From Patiria miniata (lineage: Eukaryota > Echinodermata > Asteroidea > Valvatida > Asterinidae), in assembly GCF_015706575.1 (NCBI RefSeq), contig NW_024037051.1:14419016-14483015 (forward strand): a stretch of 64,000 nucleotides of DNA, read 5' to 3'. The position numbers and the translations under genes are program-made. Shown here in pieces: positions 25,301 to 36,682 of the stretch; the stretch's first letter is position 1; each line of letters begins with the position of its first letter. Below the pieces are notes generated by a model. It saw nothing but the letters and a program-made list of their open reading frames with translations, was not told the DNA's origin and did no database searches.

Positions 25301-28300
25301 TCGACCTGCCGATTTGCATGCGGGTTGGCCCATTCATCCGCTTCAAAATGGTACCGAGTTTGTCCAGATCCATCCAGGTTAAGGTACCTTCAGGCTGCGA
25401 TACATGGGAGCCAGGCGGGTTGGCGCTGACAGGCCTCCCTATGGGACTTTCTGCACAAAAGCGAAAGAAGGGGCATCCGCTACTACTTCTGGGATTTTCT
25501 CGAAAAGTTTCGGGTCTATCGACCTGCCGATTTGCATGCGGGTTGGCCCATTCATCCGCTTCAAAATGGTACCGAGTTTGTCCAGATCCATCCAGGTTAA
25601 GGTACCTTCAGGCTGCGATACATGGGAGCCATGCGGTTTGGCGCTGACAGGCCTCCCTATGGGACTTACTGCACAAAAGCGAAAGAAGGGGCATCCGCTG
25701 CTACTTCTGGGATTTTCTCCAAAAGTTTCGGGTCTATCGACCTGCCGATTTGCATGCCGGTTGGCCCATTCATCCGCTTCAAAATGGTACCGAGTTTGTC
25801 CAGATCCATCCAGGTTAAGGTACCTTCAGGCTGCGATACATGGGAGCCAGGCGGGTTGGCGCTGACAGGCCTCCCTATGGGACTTACTGCACAAAAGCGA
25901 AAGAAGGGGCATCCGCTGCTACTTCTGGGATTTTCTCCAAAAGTTTCGGGTCTATCGACCTGCCGATTTGCATGCGGGTTGGCCCATTCATCCGCTTCAA
26001 AATGGTACCGAGTTTGTCCAGATCCATCCAGGTTAAGGTACCTTCAGGCTGCGATACATGGGAGCCAGGCGGCTTGGCGCTGACAGGCCTCCCTATGGGA
26101 CTTACTGCACAAAAGCGAAAGAAGGGGTATCCGCTGCTACTTCTGGGATTTTCTCCAAATGTTTCGGGTCTATCGACCTGCCGATTTGCATGCGGGTTGG
26201 CCCATTCATCCGCTTCAAAATGGTACCGAGTTTGTCCAGATCCATCCAGGTTAAGGTACCTTCAGGCTGCGATACATGGGAGCCAGGCGGGTTGGCGCTG
26301 ACAGGCCTCCCTATGGGACTTACTGCACAAAAGCGAAAGAAGGGGTATCCGCTGCTACTTCTGGGATTTTCTCCATAAGTTTCGGTCTATCGACCTGCCG
26401 ATTTGCATGCCGGTTGGCCCATTCATCCGCTTCAAAATGGTACCGAGTTTGTCCAGATCCATCCAGGTTAAGGTACCTTCAGGCTGCGATACATGGGAGC
26501 CAGGCGGGTTGGCGCTGACAGGCCTTCCTATGGGACTTACTGCACAAAAGCGAAAGAAGGGGTATCCGCTGCTACTTCTGGGATTTTCTCCAAATGTTTC
26601 GGGTCTATCGACCTGCCGATTTGCATGCGGGTTGGCCCATTCATCCGCTTCAAAATGGTACCGAGTTTGTTCAGATCCATCCAGGTTAAGGTACCTTCAG
26701 GCTGCGATATATGGGAGACAGACGGGTTGGCGCTGACAGGCCTCCCTATGGGACTTACTGCACAAAAGCGAAAGAAGGGGCATCCGCTACTACTTCTGGG
26801 ATTTTCTCCAAAAGTTTCGCGTCTATCGACCTGCCGATTTGCATGCGGGTTGGCCCATTCATCCGCTTCAAAATGGTACCGAGTTTGTCCAGATCCATCC
26901 AGGTTAAGGTACCTTCAGGCTGCGATACATGGGAGCCAGGCGGGTTGGCGCTGACAGGCCTCCCTATGGGACTTTCTGCACAAAAGCGAAAGAAGGGGCA
27001 TCCGCTACTACTTCTGGGATTTTCTCCAAAAGTTTCGGGTCTATCGACCTGCCGATTTGCATGCGGGTTGGCCCATTCATCCGCTTCAATATGGTACCGA
27101 GTTTGTCCAGATCCATCCAGGTTAAGGTACCTTCAGGCTGCGATACATGGGAGCCATGCGGTTTGGCGCTGACAGGCCTCCCTATGGGACTTACTGCACA
27201 AAAGCGAAAGAAGGGGCATCCGCTGCTACTTCTGGGATTTTCTCCAAACGTTTCGGGTCTATCGACCTGCTGATTTGCATGCGGGTTGGCCCATTCATCC
27301 GCTTCAAAATGGCACCGAGTTTGTCCAGATCCATCCAGGTTAAGGTACCTTCAGGCTGCGATACATGGGAGCCTTGCGGCTTGGCGCTGACAGGCCTCCC
27401 TATGGGACTTACTGCACAAAAGCGAAAGAAGGGGTATCCGCTGCTACTTCTGGGATTTTCTCCAAATGTTTCGGGTCTATCGACCTGCCGATTTGCATGC
27501 GGGTTGGCCCATTCATCCGCTTCAAAATGGTACCGAGTTTGTCAAGATCCATCCAGGTTAAGGTACCTTCAGGCTGCGATACATGGGAGCCAGGCGGGTT
27601 GGCGCTGACAGGCCTCCCTATGGGACTTACTGCACAAAAGCGAAAGAAGGGGTATCCGCTGCTACTTCTGGGATTTTCTCCATAAGTTTCGGGTCTATCG
27701 ACCTGCCGATTTGCATGCCGGTTGGCCCATTCATCCGCTTCAAAATGGTACCGAGTTTGTCCAGATCCATCCAGGTTAAGGTACCTTCAGGCTGCGATAC
27801 ATGGGAGCCAGGCGGTTTGGCGCTGACAGGCCTCCCTAAGGGACTTACTGCACAAAAGCGAAAGAAGGGGTATCCGCTGCTACTTCTGGATTTTCTCCAA
27901 ATGTTTCGGGTCTATCGACCTGCCGATTTGCATGCGGGTTGGCCCATTCATCCGCTTCAAAATGGTACCGAGTTTGTCCAGATCCATCCAAGTTAAGGTA
28001 CCTTCAGGCTGCGATACATGGGAGCCATGCGGGTTGGCGCTGACAGGCCTCCCTATGGGACTTACTGCACAAAAGCGAAAGAAGGGGCATCCGCTGCTAC
28101 TTCTGAAATTTTCTCCAAAAGTTTCGGGTCTATCGACCTGCCGATTTGCATGCGGGTTGGCCCATTCATCCGCTTCAAAATGGTACCGAGTTTGTCCAGA
28201 TCTATCCAGGTTAAGGTACCTTCAGGCTGCGATACATGGGAGCCATGCGGGTTGGCGCTGACAGGCCTCCCTATGGGACTTACTGCACAAAAGCGAAAGA

Positions 28301-31300
28301 AGGGGCATCCGCTGCTACTTCTGGGATTTTCTCCAAAATTTTCGGGTCTATCGACCTGCCGATTTGCATGCGGGTTGGCCCATTCATCCGCTTCAAAATG
28401 GTACCGAGTTTGTCCAGATCCATCCAGGTTAAGGTACCTTCAGGCTGCGATACATGGGAGCCAGGCGGGTTGGCGCTGACAGGCCTCCCTATGGGACTTT
28501 CTGCACAAAAGCGAAAGAAGGGGCATCCGCTACTACTTCTGGGATTTTCTCGAAAAGTTTCGGGTCTATCGACCTGCCGATTTGCATGCGGGTTGGCCCA
28601 TTCATCCGCTTCAAAATGGTACCGAGTTTGTCCAGATCCATCCAGGTTAAGGTACCTTCAGGCTGCGATGCATGGGAGCCATGCGGTTTGGCGCTGACAG
28701 GCCTCCCTATGGGACGTACTGCACAAAAGCGAAAGAAGGGGCATCCGCTGCTACTTCTGGGATTTTCTCCAAATGTTTCGGGTCTATCGACCTGCCGATT
28801 TGCATGCGGGTTGGCCCATTCATCCGCTTCAAAATGGTACCGAGTTTGTCCAGATCCATCCAGGTTAAGGTACCTTCAGGCTGCGATACATGGGAGCCAG
28901 GTGGATTGGCGCTGACAGGCCTCCCTATGGGACTTACTGCAAAAAAGCGAAAGAAGGGTCATCCGCTGCTACTTCTGGGATTTTCTCCAAATGTTTCGGG
29001 TCTATCGACCTGCCGATTTGCATGCGGGTTGGCCCATTTATCCGCTTCAAAATGGTACCAAGTTTGTCCAGATCCATCCAGGTTAAGGTAACTTCAGGCT
29101 GCGATACATGGGAGCCATGCGGGTTGGCGCTGACAGGCCTCCCTATGGGACTTACTGCACAAAAGCGAAAGAAGGGGCATCCGCTGCTACTTCTGGGATT
29201 TTCTCCAAAAGTTGCGGGTCTATCGACCTGCCGATTTGCATGCGGGTTGGCCCATTCATCCGCTTCAAAATGGTACCGAGTTTGTCCAGATCCATCCAGG
29301 TTAAGGTACCTTCAGGCTGCGATAAATGGGAGCCAGGCGGGTTGGCGCTGACAGGCCTCCCTATGGGACTTACTGCACAAAAGCGAAAGAAGGGGCATCC
29401 GCTGCTACTTGTGGGATTTTCTCCAAAAGTTTCGGGTCTATCGACCTGCCGATTTGCATGCGGGTTGGCCCATTCATCCGCTTCAAAATGGAACCGAGTT
29501 TGTCCAGATCCATCCAGGTTAAGGTACCTTCAGGCTGCGATACATGGGAGCCAGGCGGCTTGGCGCTGACAGGCCTCCATATGGGACTTACTGCACAAAA
29601 GCGAAAGAAGGGGTATCCGCTGCTACTTCTGGGATTTTCTCCAAATGTTTCGGGTCTATCGACCTGCCGATTTGCATGCGGGTTGGCCCATTAATCCGCT
29701 TCAAAATGGTACCGAGTTTGTCCAGATCCATTCAGGTTAAGGTACCTTCAGGCTGCGATACATGGGAGCCATGCGGGTTGGCGCTGACAGGCCTCCCTAT
29801 GGGACTTACTGCACAAAAGCGAAAGAAGGGGCATCCGCTGATACTTCTGAAATTTTCTCCAAAAGTTTCGGGTCTATCGACCTGCCGATTTGCATGCGGG
29901 TTGGCCCATTCATCCGCTTCAAAATGGTACCGAGTTTGTCCAGATCTATCCAGGTTAAGGTACCTTCAGGCTGCGATACATGGGAGCCATGCGGGTTGGC
30001 GCTGACAGGCCTCCCTAGGGGACTTACTGCACAAAAGCGAAAGAAGGGGCATCCGCTGCTACTTCTGGGATTTTCTCCAAACTTTTCGGGTCTATCGACC
30101 TGCCGATTTGCATGCGGGTTGGCCCATTCATCCGCTTCAAAATGGTACCGAGTTTGTCCAGATCCATCCAGGTTAAGGTACCTTCAGGCTGCGATACATG
30201 GGAGCCAGGCGGGTTGGCGCTGACAGGCCTCCCTATGGGACTTTCTGCAGAAAAGCGAAAGAAGGGGCATCCGCTACTACTTCTGGGATTTTCTCGAAAA
30301 GTTTCGGGTCTATCGACCTGCCGATTTGCATGCGGGTTGGCCCATTCATCCGCTTCAAAATGGTACCGAGTTTGTCCAGATCCATCCAGGTTAAGGTACC
30401 TTCAGGCTGCGATGCATGGGAGCCATGCGGTTTGGCGCTGACAGGCCTCCCTATGGGACGTACTGCACAAAAGCGAAAGAAGGGGCATCCGCTGCTACTT
30501 CTGGGATTTTCTCCAGATGTTTCGGGTCTATCGACCTGCCGATTTGCATGCGGGTTGGCCCATTCATCCGCTTCAAAATGGTACCGAGTTTGTCCAGATC
30601 CATCCAGGTTAAGGTACCTTCAGGCTGCGATACATGGAGCCAGGTGGATTGGCGCTGACAGGCCTCCCTATGGGACTTACTGCAAAAAAGCGAAAGAAGG
30701 GTCATCCGCTGCTACTTCTGGGATTTTCTCCAAAAGTTTCGGGTCTATCGACCTGCCGATTTGCATGCGGGTTGGCCATTCATCCGCTTCAAAATGGAAC
30801 CGAGTTTGTCCAGATCCATCCAGGTTAAGGTACCTTCAGGCTGCGATACATGGGAGCCAGGCGGCTTGGCGCTGACAGGCCTCCCTATGGGACTTACTGC
30901 ACAAAAGCGAAAGAAGGGGTATCCGCTGCTACTTCTGGATTTTCTCCAAATGTTTCGGGTCTATCGACCTGCCGATTTGCATGCGGGTTGGCCCATTAAT
31001 CCGCTTCAAAATGGTACCGAGTTTGTCCAGATCCATTCAGGTTAAGGTACCTTCAGGCTGCGATACATGGGAGCCAGGCGGGTTGGCGCTGACAGGCCTC
31101 CCTATGGGACTTACTGCACAAAAGCGAAAGAAGGGGTATCCGCTGCTACTTCTGGGATTTTCTCCATAAGTTTCGGGTCTATCGACCTGCCGATTTGCAT
31201 GCCGGTTGGCCCATTCATCCGCTTCAAAATGGTACCGAGTTTGTCCAGATCCATCCAGGTTAAGGTACCTTCAGGCTGCGATACATGGGAGCCAGGCGGG

Positions 31301-32357
31301 TTGGCGCTGACAGGCCTCCCTATGGGACTTACTGCACAAAAGCGAAAGAAGGGGTATCCGCTGCTACTTCTGGGATTTTCTCCATAAGTTTCGGGTCTAT
31401 CGACCTGCCGATTTGCATGCCGGTTGGCCCATTCATCCGCTTCAAAATGGTACCGAGTTTGTCCAGATCCATCCAGGTTAAGGTACCTTCAGGCTGCGAT
31501 ACATGGGAGCCAGGCGGGTTGGCGCTGACAGGCCTCCCTATGGGACTTACTGCACAAAAGCGAAAGAAGGGGTATCCGCTGCTACTTCTGGGATTTTCTC
31601 CAAATGTTTCGGGTCTATCGACCTGCCGATTTGCATGCGGGTTGGCCCATTCATCCGCTTCAAAATGGTACCGAGTTTGTTCAGATCCATCCAGGTTAAG
31701 GTACCTTCAGGCTGCGATATATGGGAGACAGGCGGGTTGGCGCTGACAGGCCTCCCTATGGGACTTTCTGCACAAAAGCGAAAGAAGGGGCATCCGCTAC
31801 TACTTCTGGGATTTTCTCGAAAAGTTTCGGGTCTATCGACCTGCCGATTTGCATGCGGGTTGGCCCATTCATCCGCTTCAAAATGGTACCGAGTTTGTCC
31901 AGATCCATCCAGGTTAAGGTACCTTCAGGCTGCGATACATGGGAGCCATGCGGTTTGGCGCTGACAGGCCTCCCTATGGGACTTACTGCACAAAAGCGAA
32001 AGAAGGGGCATCCGCTGCTACTTCTGGGATTTTCTCCAAACGTTTCGGGTCTATCGACCTGCTGATTTGCATGCGGGTTGGCCCATTCATCCGCTTCAAA
32101 ATGGTACCGAGTTTGTCCAGATCCATCCAGGTTAAGGTACCTTCAGGCTGCGATACATGGGAGCCAGGCGGCTTGGCGCTGACAGGCCTCCCTATGGGAC
32201 TTACTGCACAAAAGCGAAAGAAGGGGTATCCGCTGCTACTTCTGGGATTTTCTCCAAATGTTTCGGGTCTATCGACCTGCCGATTTGCATGCGGGTTGGC
32301 CCATTCATCCGCTTCAAAATGGTACCGAGTTTGTCCAGATCCATCCAGGTTAAGGTA
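19365..32357 (+). repeat. 218-bp satellite array, forward orientation, CCAGGCGGG subfamily
   Basis: About 60 tandem units of 218 bp. Many carry GGGAGCCAGGCGGG where the other arrays read GGGAGCCATGCGGG, and many carry GGGTATCCGC for GGGCATCCGC. The satellite end of the unit is always CCATCCAGG or a close variant, and the 164-bp deletion units common elsewhere are absent. Unit length is extremely regular from about 21240 onward (starts every 218 bp). From 19365 to about 21240, next to the gap, units contain many single-base insertions and deletions. The array ends at 32357, where GGTTAAGGTA continues into non-satellite TGAGATCCC. Confidence 0.96.
28018..31505 (+). repeat. Eight-unit higher-order repeat, 1,744-bp period, two copies
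   Basis: Diagnostic variants recur exactly 1,744 bp (8 x 218) apart. The unit with TTCTGAAATTTTC is at 28018 and 29762. The GGGACTTTCTGCA/TTCTCGAAAAG unit is at 28454 and 30198. The GCGATGCATGGGAGCC unit with GGGACGTACTGC is at 28672 and 30416. The CCAGGTGGATTGG unit with CTGCAAAAAAGCG is at about 28890 and 30634. Further copies of single diagnostic units (25404, 31721, 32970) show related but shorter or longer spacings. Confidence 0.85.
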
Positions 32358-32691
32358 TGAGATCCCTTACCGCCCGGTTCCCAGACGGTCTGGGCTAGGC
32401 CTCGCCACTCCGAGAAAGGGATTGGGACTCCTCTCCAAAGTGGGCGAGCTCGGATTAAGAGAACGAAGTACAAGTCTGACTGGTGGGCCCTCTCCTGAAC
32501 CTAACAAAAGAAGCAATTTGCAAGGCGATAATCCTCACTGCTGGGTAACAAAGACCCGGCAAATCAAAGGGCGCGCCGCCGGTAATCCCTCCCGTGGACT
32601 GCTATTGTTGGTGACCCATTGCCCTCGCAGGCCTATTGAAAAGCTTGAGTGATCAGTTTTTAAAAGCCCGGAATACATGGAGTTGATGGGG
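32358..32691. repeat. Non-satellite edge segment, first copy (334 bp)
   Basis: A GC-rich segment starting TGAGATCCCTTACCGCC and ending GGAGTTGATGGGG, inserted between satellite blocks by the tandem duplication. It does not resemble the satellite. I do not recognise it as a tRNA, 5S rRNA or spliceosomal RNA. The ORF that runs through it merely continues out of the satellite. Confidence 0.8.
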
Positions 32692-33606
32692 CAAAATGGT
32701 ACCGAGTTTGTCCAGATCCATCCAGGTTAAGGTACCTTCAGGCTGCGATACATGGGAGCCAGGCGGGTTGGCGCTGACAGGCCTCCCTATGGGACTTACT
32801 GCACAAAAGCGAAAGAAGGGGTATCCGCTGCTACTTCTGGGATTTTCTCCAAATGTTTCGGGTCTATCGACCTGCCGATTTGCATGCGGGTTGGCCCATT
32901 CATCCGCTTCAAAATGGTACCGAGTTTGTTCAGATCCATCCAGGTTAAGGTACCTTCAGGCTGCGATATATGGGAGACAGGCGGGTTGGCGCTGACAGGC
33001 CTCCCTATGGGACTTTCTGCACAAAAGCGAAAGAAGGGGCATCCGCTACTACTTCTGGGATTTTCTCGAAAAGTTTCGGGTCTATCGACCTGCCGATTTG
33101 CATGCGGGTTGGCCCATTCATCCGCTTCAAAATGGTACCGAGTTTGTCCAGATCCATCCAGGTTAAGGTACCTTCAGGCTGCGATACATGGGAGCCATGC
33201 GGTTTGGCGCTGACAGGCCTCCCTATGGGACTTACTGCACAAAAGCGAAAGAAGGGGCATCCGCTGCTACTTCTGGGATTTTCTCCAAACGTTTCGGGTC
33301 TATCGACCTGCTGATTTGCATGCGGGTTGGCCCATTCATCCGCTTCAAAATGGTACCGAGTTTGTCCAGATCCATCCAGGTTAAGGTACCTTCAGGCTGC
33401 GATACATGGGAGCCAGGCGGCTTGGCGCTGACAGGCCTCCCTATGGGACTTACTGCACAAAAGCGAAAGAAGGGGTATCCGCTGCTACTTCTGGGATTTT
33501 CTCCAAATGTTTCGGGTCTATCGACCTGCCGATTTGCATGCGGGTTGGCCCATTCATCCGCTTCAAAATGGTACCGAGTTTGTCCAGATCCATCCAGGTT
33601 AAGGTA
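32692..33606 (+). repeat. Satellite units between the two edge segments
   Basis: About 4.2 satellite units, a copy of 31444-32357 produced by the tandem duplication. It starts mid-unit at CAAAATGGTACC and ends at TTAAGGTA, exactly as the first array does. Confidence 0.93.
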
Positions 33607-33940
33607 TGAGATCCCTTACCGCCCGGTTCCCAGACGGTCTGGGCTAGGCCTCGCCCACTCCGAGAAAGGGATTGGGACTCCTCTCCAAAGTGGGCGAGCT
33701 CGGATTAAGAGAACGAAGTACAAGTCTGACTGGTGGGCCCTCTCCTGAACCTAACAAAAGAAGCAATTGCAAGGCGATAATCCTCACTGCTGGGTAACAA
33801 AGACCCGGCAAATCAAAGGGCGCGCCGCCGGTAATCCCTCCCGTGGACTGCTATTGTTGGTGACCCATTGCCCTCGCAGGCCTATTGAAAAGCTTGAGTG
33901 ATCAGTTTTTAAAAGCCCGGAATACATGGAGTTGATGGGG
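33607..33940. repeat. Non-satellite edge segment, second copy (334 bp)
   Basis: Second copy of the TGAGATCCC...GATGGGG segment. Here it runs on into unique DNA (CAATGGAAGTTAGCC), so this copy marks the original edge of the satellite array. Confidence 0.85.
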
Positions 33941-34694
33941 CAATGGAAGTTAGCCACTCCTAGATAATAATTTTATTAGTTGTTTCGCGGATTGTAGATG
34001 CTAAAAAGGGTTGTCAGGCATGGAAAACTGATGATGTTGCCTAGCCTACATGTATTTTGTACAGGCCTACATGTAAAATCGCGTGGACCAATATATCATC
34101 AAGGCACATATTTTCTTTATTCTCCTCTCACACAGAACTATGAATTGCAATCAAATAACAAATTAGGGAATTCAATGAGACCCTTTCACAACATTGTTTT
34201 CTTTGGAAATATGTAAAAAAACATTTTTTTTTTAGCATTCTGGTACACTTGCAATGGCTCCGGGTCAGGGCCTAAATGATCATCGACGGCACGGTTGTAA
34301 AGTCTGTTTACTAATTCCCATTACATTCGCCAATGAACCAATCATGCCATCAAGGTAAACGCAAATGTGACGTTTAATACATGGCTATCTTTTATACTCT
34401 GAAGTCACAGGTTTTCTGCGTGTTTGCAATCACGATGACTGTTGTCAGAACGCTGAAGTTAATGCGCTCGCTGCGACATTAGAGTTTCGTTTATCACAAA
34501 GTATAGTGAAAGGGTATCAGACTATTATGTTTACGTTATTTATTATATTAATACGTTGTACGTCAAGCAATCAGTAAAACCCATATAGGCCTACATTTAC
34601 ACGTGTTCATGCAAAGAAAATACTGCCATTCTATACTCTATAGCAAAGAAAATGCTGCAGATAATCATAGCCAGGGCAAACCATAGTTGGCCAG
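33941..34694. other. Non-satellite, non-coding stretch
   Basis: AT-rich single-copy-looking DNA with a run of T/A near 34216-34233 and a few AGGCCTACATG-like words. No ORF longer than about 72 codons, no recognisable RNA gene and no transposon ends are seen. Confidence 0.6.
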
Positions 34695-35357
34695 GCGCTG
34701 TAATCCTCGAACAATAACCACTAATCCGTTGAAAGCGACCAAGAGAGCCACTCCAGTCAACCAAGCTCACGCTTGAATAACCGAGCGTTCATACCGATCG
34801 GGAGCTACAGAGTGGGTTATTCCCACCCGCTTCTCGAGCGTCACGCTTGAATAAAAAAGTGCCCAGTATGCATACCGATCGGGGCTACCGAGTGGGCCAC
34901 TTCATACCGATCGGGGTCAAGCCCGCCCGCTTCTATTCTTAAACGGGTATCAGACTTTTCTGTTTAAAATGCGTATGAATTAACGTGAATAAGGGGCAAG
35001 TGCGGTGTCGTAGTCTAAAATTCAACAACATCACATCATTACCACACGCAAAACAATTCATGTTCGTCATATGGGGAATACTTTATTTCAATTAATACAG
35101 AATGAGGTATTTCGTACATTTGATCAATTCCGAGAATATAGATATGGAACATCGTATTTCGAAAAATTCACAGAAAAAAAAATCACACCATTGTTCATAT
35201 ACAGACCTTGCAAACTAGGCAGTTGTATCAAGTTCATTTGTCAAATGATTTCATGCAAAAACAAAACACTTGCATTCTATGAAGCTAGAAAAGAATACAA
35301 TTCCACAAAAAAATAATGATTGCCAGTGTCTTCCACACCAACCCAACCTGAGTTTGG
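34695..35357 (+). repeat. Spacer tandem repeat, copy A (663 bp)
   Basis: Begins GCGCTGTAATCCTCGAAC. It contains three CATACCGATCGGG words (near 34791, 34871 and 34905), a GTGGGTTATTCCCAC hairpin and the word GCGTCACGCTTGAATAA, followed by an AT-rich half. An 81-codon frame at 35071-35316 is not preserved in copy B and is not called as a gene. Confidence 0.85.
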
Positions 35358-36003
35358 GCGCTGTAATCCTCGAACAATAACCACTAATCCGTTGATAGCG
35401 ACCAAGAGAGCCACTCCAGTCAACCAAGCTCACGCTTGAATAACCGAGCGTTCATACCGATCGGGAGCTACAGAGTGGGTCATTCCCACCGCTTCTCGAG
35501 CGTCACGCTTGAATAAAAGAGTGCCCAGTATTCATACCGATCGGGGCTACCGAGTGGGCCACTTCATACCGATCGGGGGTCAAGCCCGCCAGCTTCTATT
35601 CTCAAACGGGTATCAGACTTTTCTGTTAAAATGCGTATGAATTAACGTGAATAAGGGGCAAGTGCGGTGTTGTAGTCTAAAATTCAACAAGATTACATCA
35701 TTACCACACGCAAAACAATCATGTTCGTCATATGGGGAATACTTTATTTCAATTAATACAAGAGGTATTTCGTACATTTGATCAATTCCGAGAAAATAGA
35801 TATCGAACATCGTATTTCGAAAAATTCAAAGAAAAAAATCACACCTTGATCATCTAGCTTTTAACCATTGTTCATATATAGAACTTTGCAAACTAGGCAG
35901 TTTTATCAAGTTATTTGTCAAATGATTTCATGCAAACATAAAATACTTGCATTCTATGAAGATAGAAAAGAATAAAATTCCACACCAACCCAACCTGAGT
36001 TGG
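35358..36003 (+). repeat. Spacer tandem repeat, copy B (646 bp)
   Basis: Second copy of the 34695 repeat with the same order of words (GCGCTGTAATCC, three CATACCGATCGGG, GGGTATCAGACTTTTCTGTT, CATATGGGGAATAC). It has scattered substitutions and several small deletions, so it is older than the satellite-edge duplication. Confidence 0.85.
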
Positions 36004-36182
36004 GTGCTGTTATCCTCGAACAATAACCACTAATCCGTTGATTACAGCTATTGTTGTGACCCAGAGGGCCACTCCAGCAGGCAACCGAGCGTCACGCTTG
36101 AGTAACCGGGCGGGTACAGGGTTCAAAGCGGGCGGCAGCTTACTGGGCGGGCCGAGCTCGCCCGGTACTCGAACGGTCCCAT
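36004..36182 (+). repeat. Spacer tandem repeat, partial diverged copy C
   Basis: Starts GTGCTGTTATCCTCGAAC and keeps GAGCGTCACGCTTGAGTAACC, then diverges into GC-rich sequence (CGGGCGGGCCGAGCTCGCCC) before the gap. It is the most diverged and truncated of the three copies. Confidence 0.75.
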
Positions 36183-36682
36183 NNNNNNNNNNNNNNNNNN
36201 NNNNNNNNNNNNNNNNNNNNNNNNNNNNNNNNNNNNNNNNNNNNNNNNNNNNNNNNNNNNNNNNNNNNNNNNNNNNNNNNNNNNNNNNNNNNNNNNNNNN
36301 NNNNNNNNNNNNNNNNNNNNNNNNNNNNNNNNNNNNNNNNNNNNNNNNNNNNNNNNNNNNNNNNNNNNNNNNNNNNNNNNNNNNNNNNNNNNNNNNNNNN
36401 NNNNNNNNNNNNNNNNNNNNNNNNNNNNNNNNNNNNNNNNNNNNNNNNNNNNNNNNNNNNNNNNNNNNNNNNNNNNNNNNNNNNNNNNNNNNNNNNNNNN
36501 NNNNNNNNNNNNNNNNNNNNNNNNNNNNNNNNNNNNNNNNNNNNNNNNNNNNNNNNNNNNNNNNNNNNNNNNNNNNNNNNNNNNNNNNNNNNNNNNNNNN
36601 NNNNNNNNNNNNNNNNNNNNNNNNNNNNNNNNNNNNNNNNNNNNNNNNNNNNNNNNNNNNNNNNNNNNNNNNNNNNNNNNNN
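36183..36682. other. Assembly gap (500 N)
   Basis: Fixed-size placeholder between the spacer repeat and the reverse-orientation satellite. The orientation change of the satellite across the spacer therefore is not covered by continuous sequence. Confidence 0.99.

Larger units (their letters stand above)
31444..33940 (+). repeat. 1,249-bp tandem duplication across the satellite edge
   Basis: 31444-32692 and 32693-33940 are near-identical head-to-tail copies. Each consists of about 4.2 satellite units followed by the same 334-bp non-satellite segment. Equivalent points are offset by 1,249 bp (31503/32752, 31721/32970, 31939/33188, 32157/33406). The visible differences are single bases in homopolymers (GCCACTCC versus GCCCACTCC, CAATTTGC versus CAATTGC). 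At the internal junction GATGGGGCAA meets CAAAATGG, and at the outer flank GGGGCAATGG is found, so the breakpoint shares a short CAA...ATGG microhomology. Confidence 0.92.

Noticed and set aside
19365..32357. Centromere protein B box in the satellite unit
   Set aside because: The only TTCG-containing part (TTTCGGGTCTATCGACC) lacks the required A and CGGG spacing, and no unit matches the 17-bp consensus.
32157..32652. ORF extending from the satellite into the 334-bp edge segment
   Set aside because: It is open only by chance out of the repeat, and the duplicate at 33188-33748 takes a different frame after a one-base difference, so there is no sign of selection.
32358..32691. Possible small RNA gene in the GC-rich edge segment
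   Set aside because: I compared it by memory with 5S rRNA, U1, U2, U4 and U5 and with tRNA box patterns and found no match on either strand.
35071..35316. 81-codon ORF in the spacer repeat
   Set aside because: The second repeat copy (about 35738-35980) has deletions that break this frame, and the composition is AT-driven.
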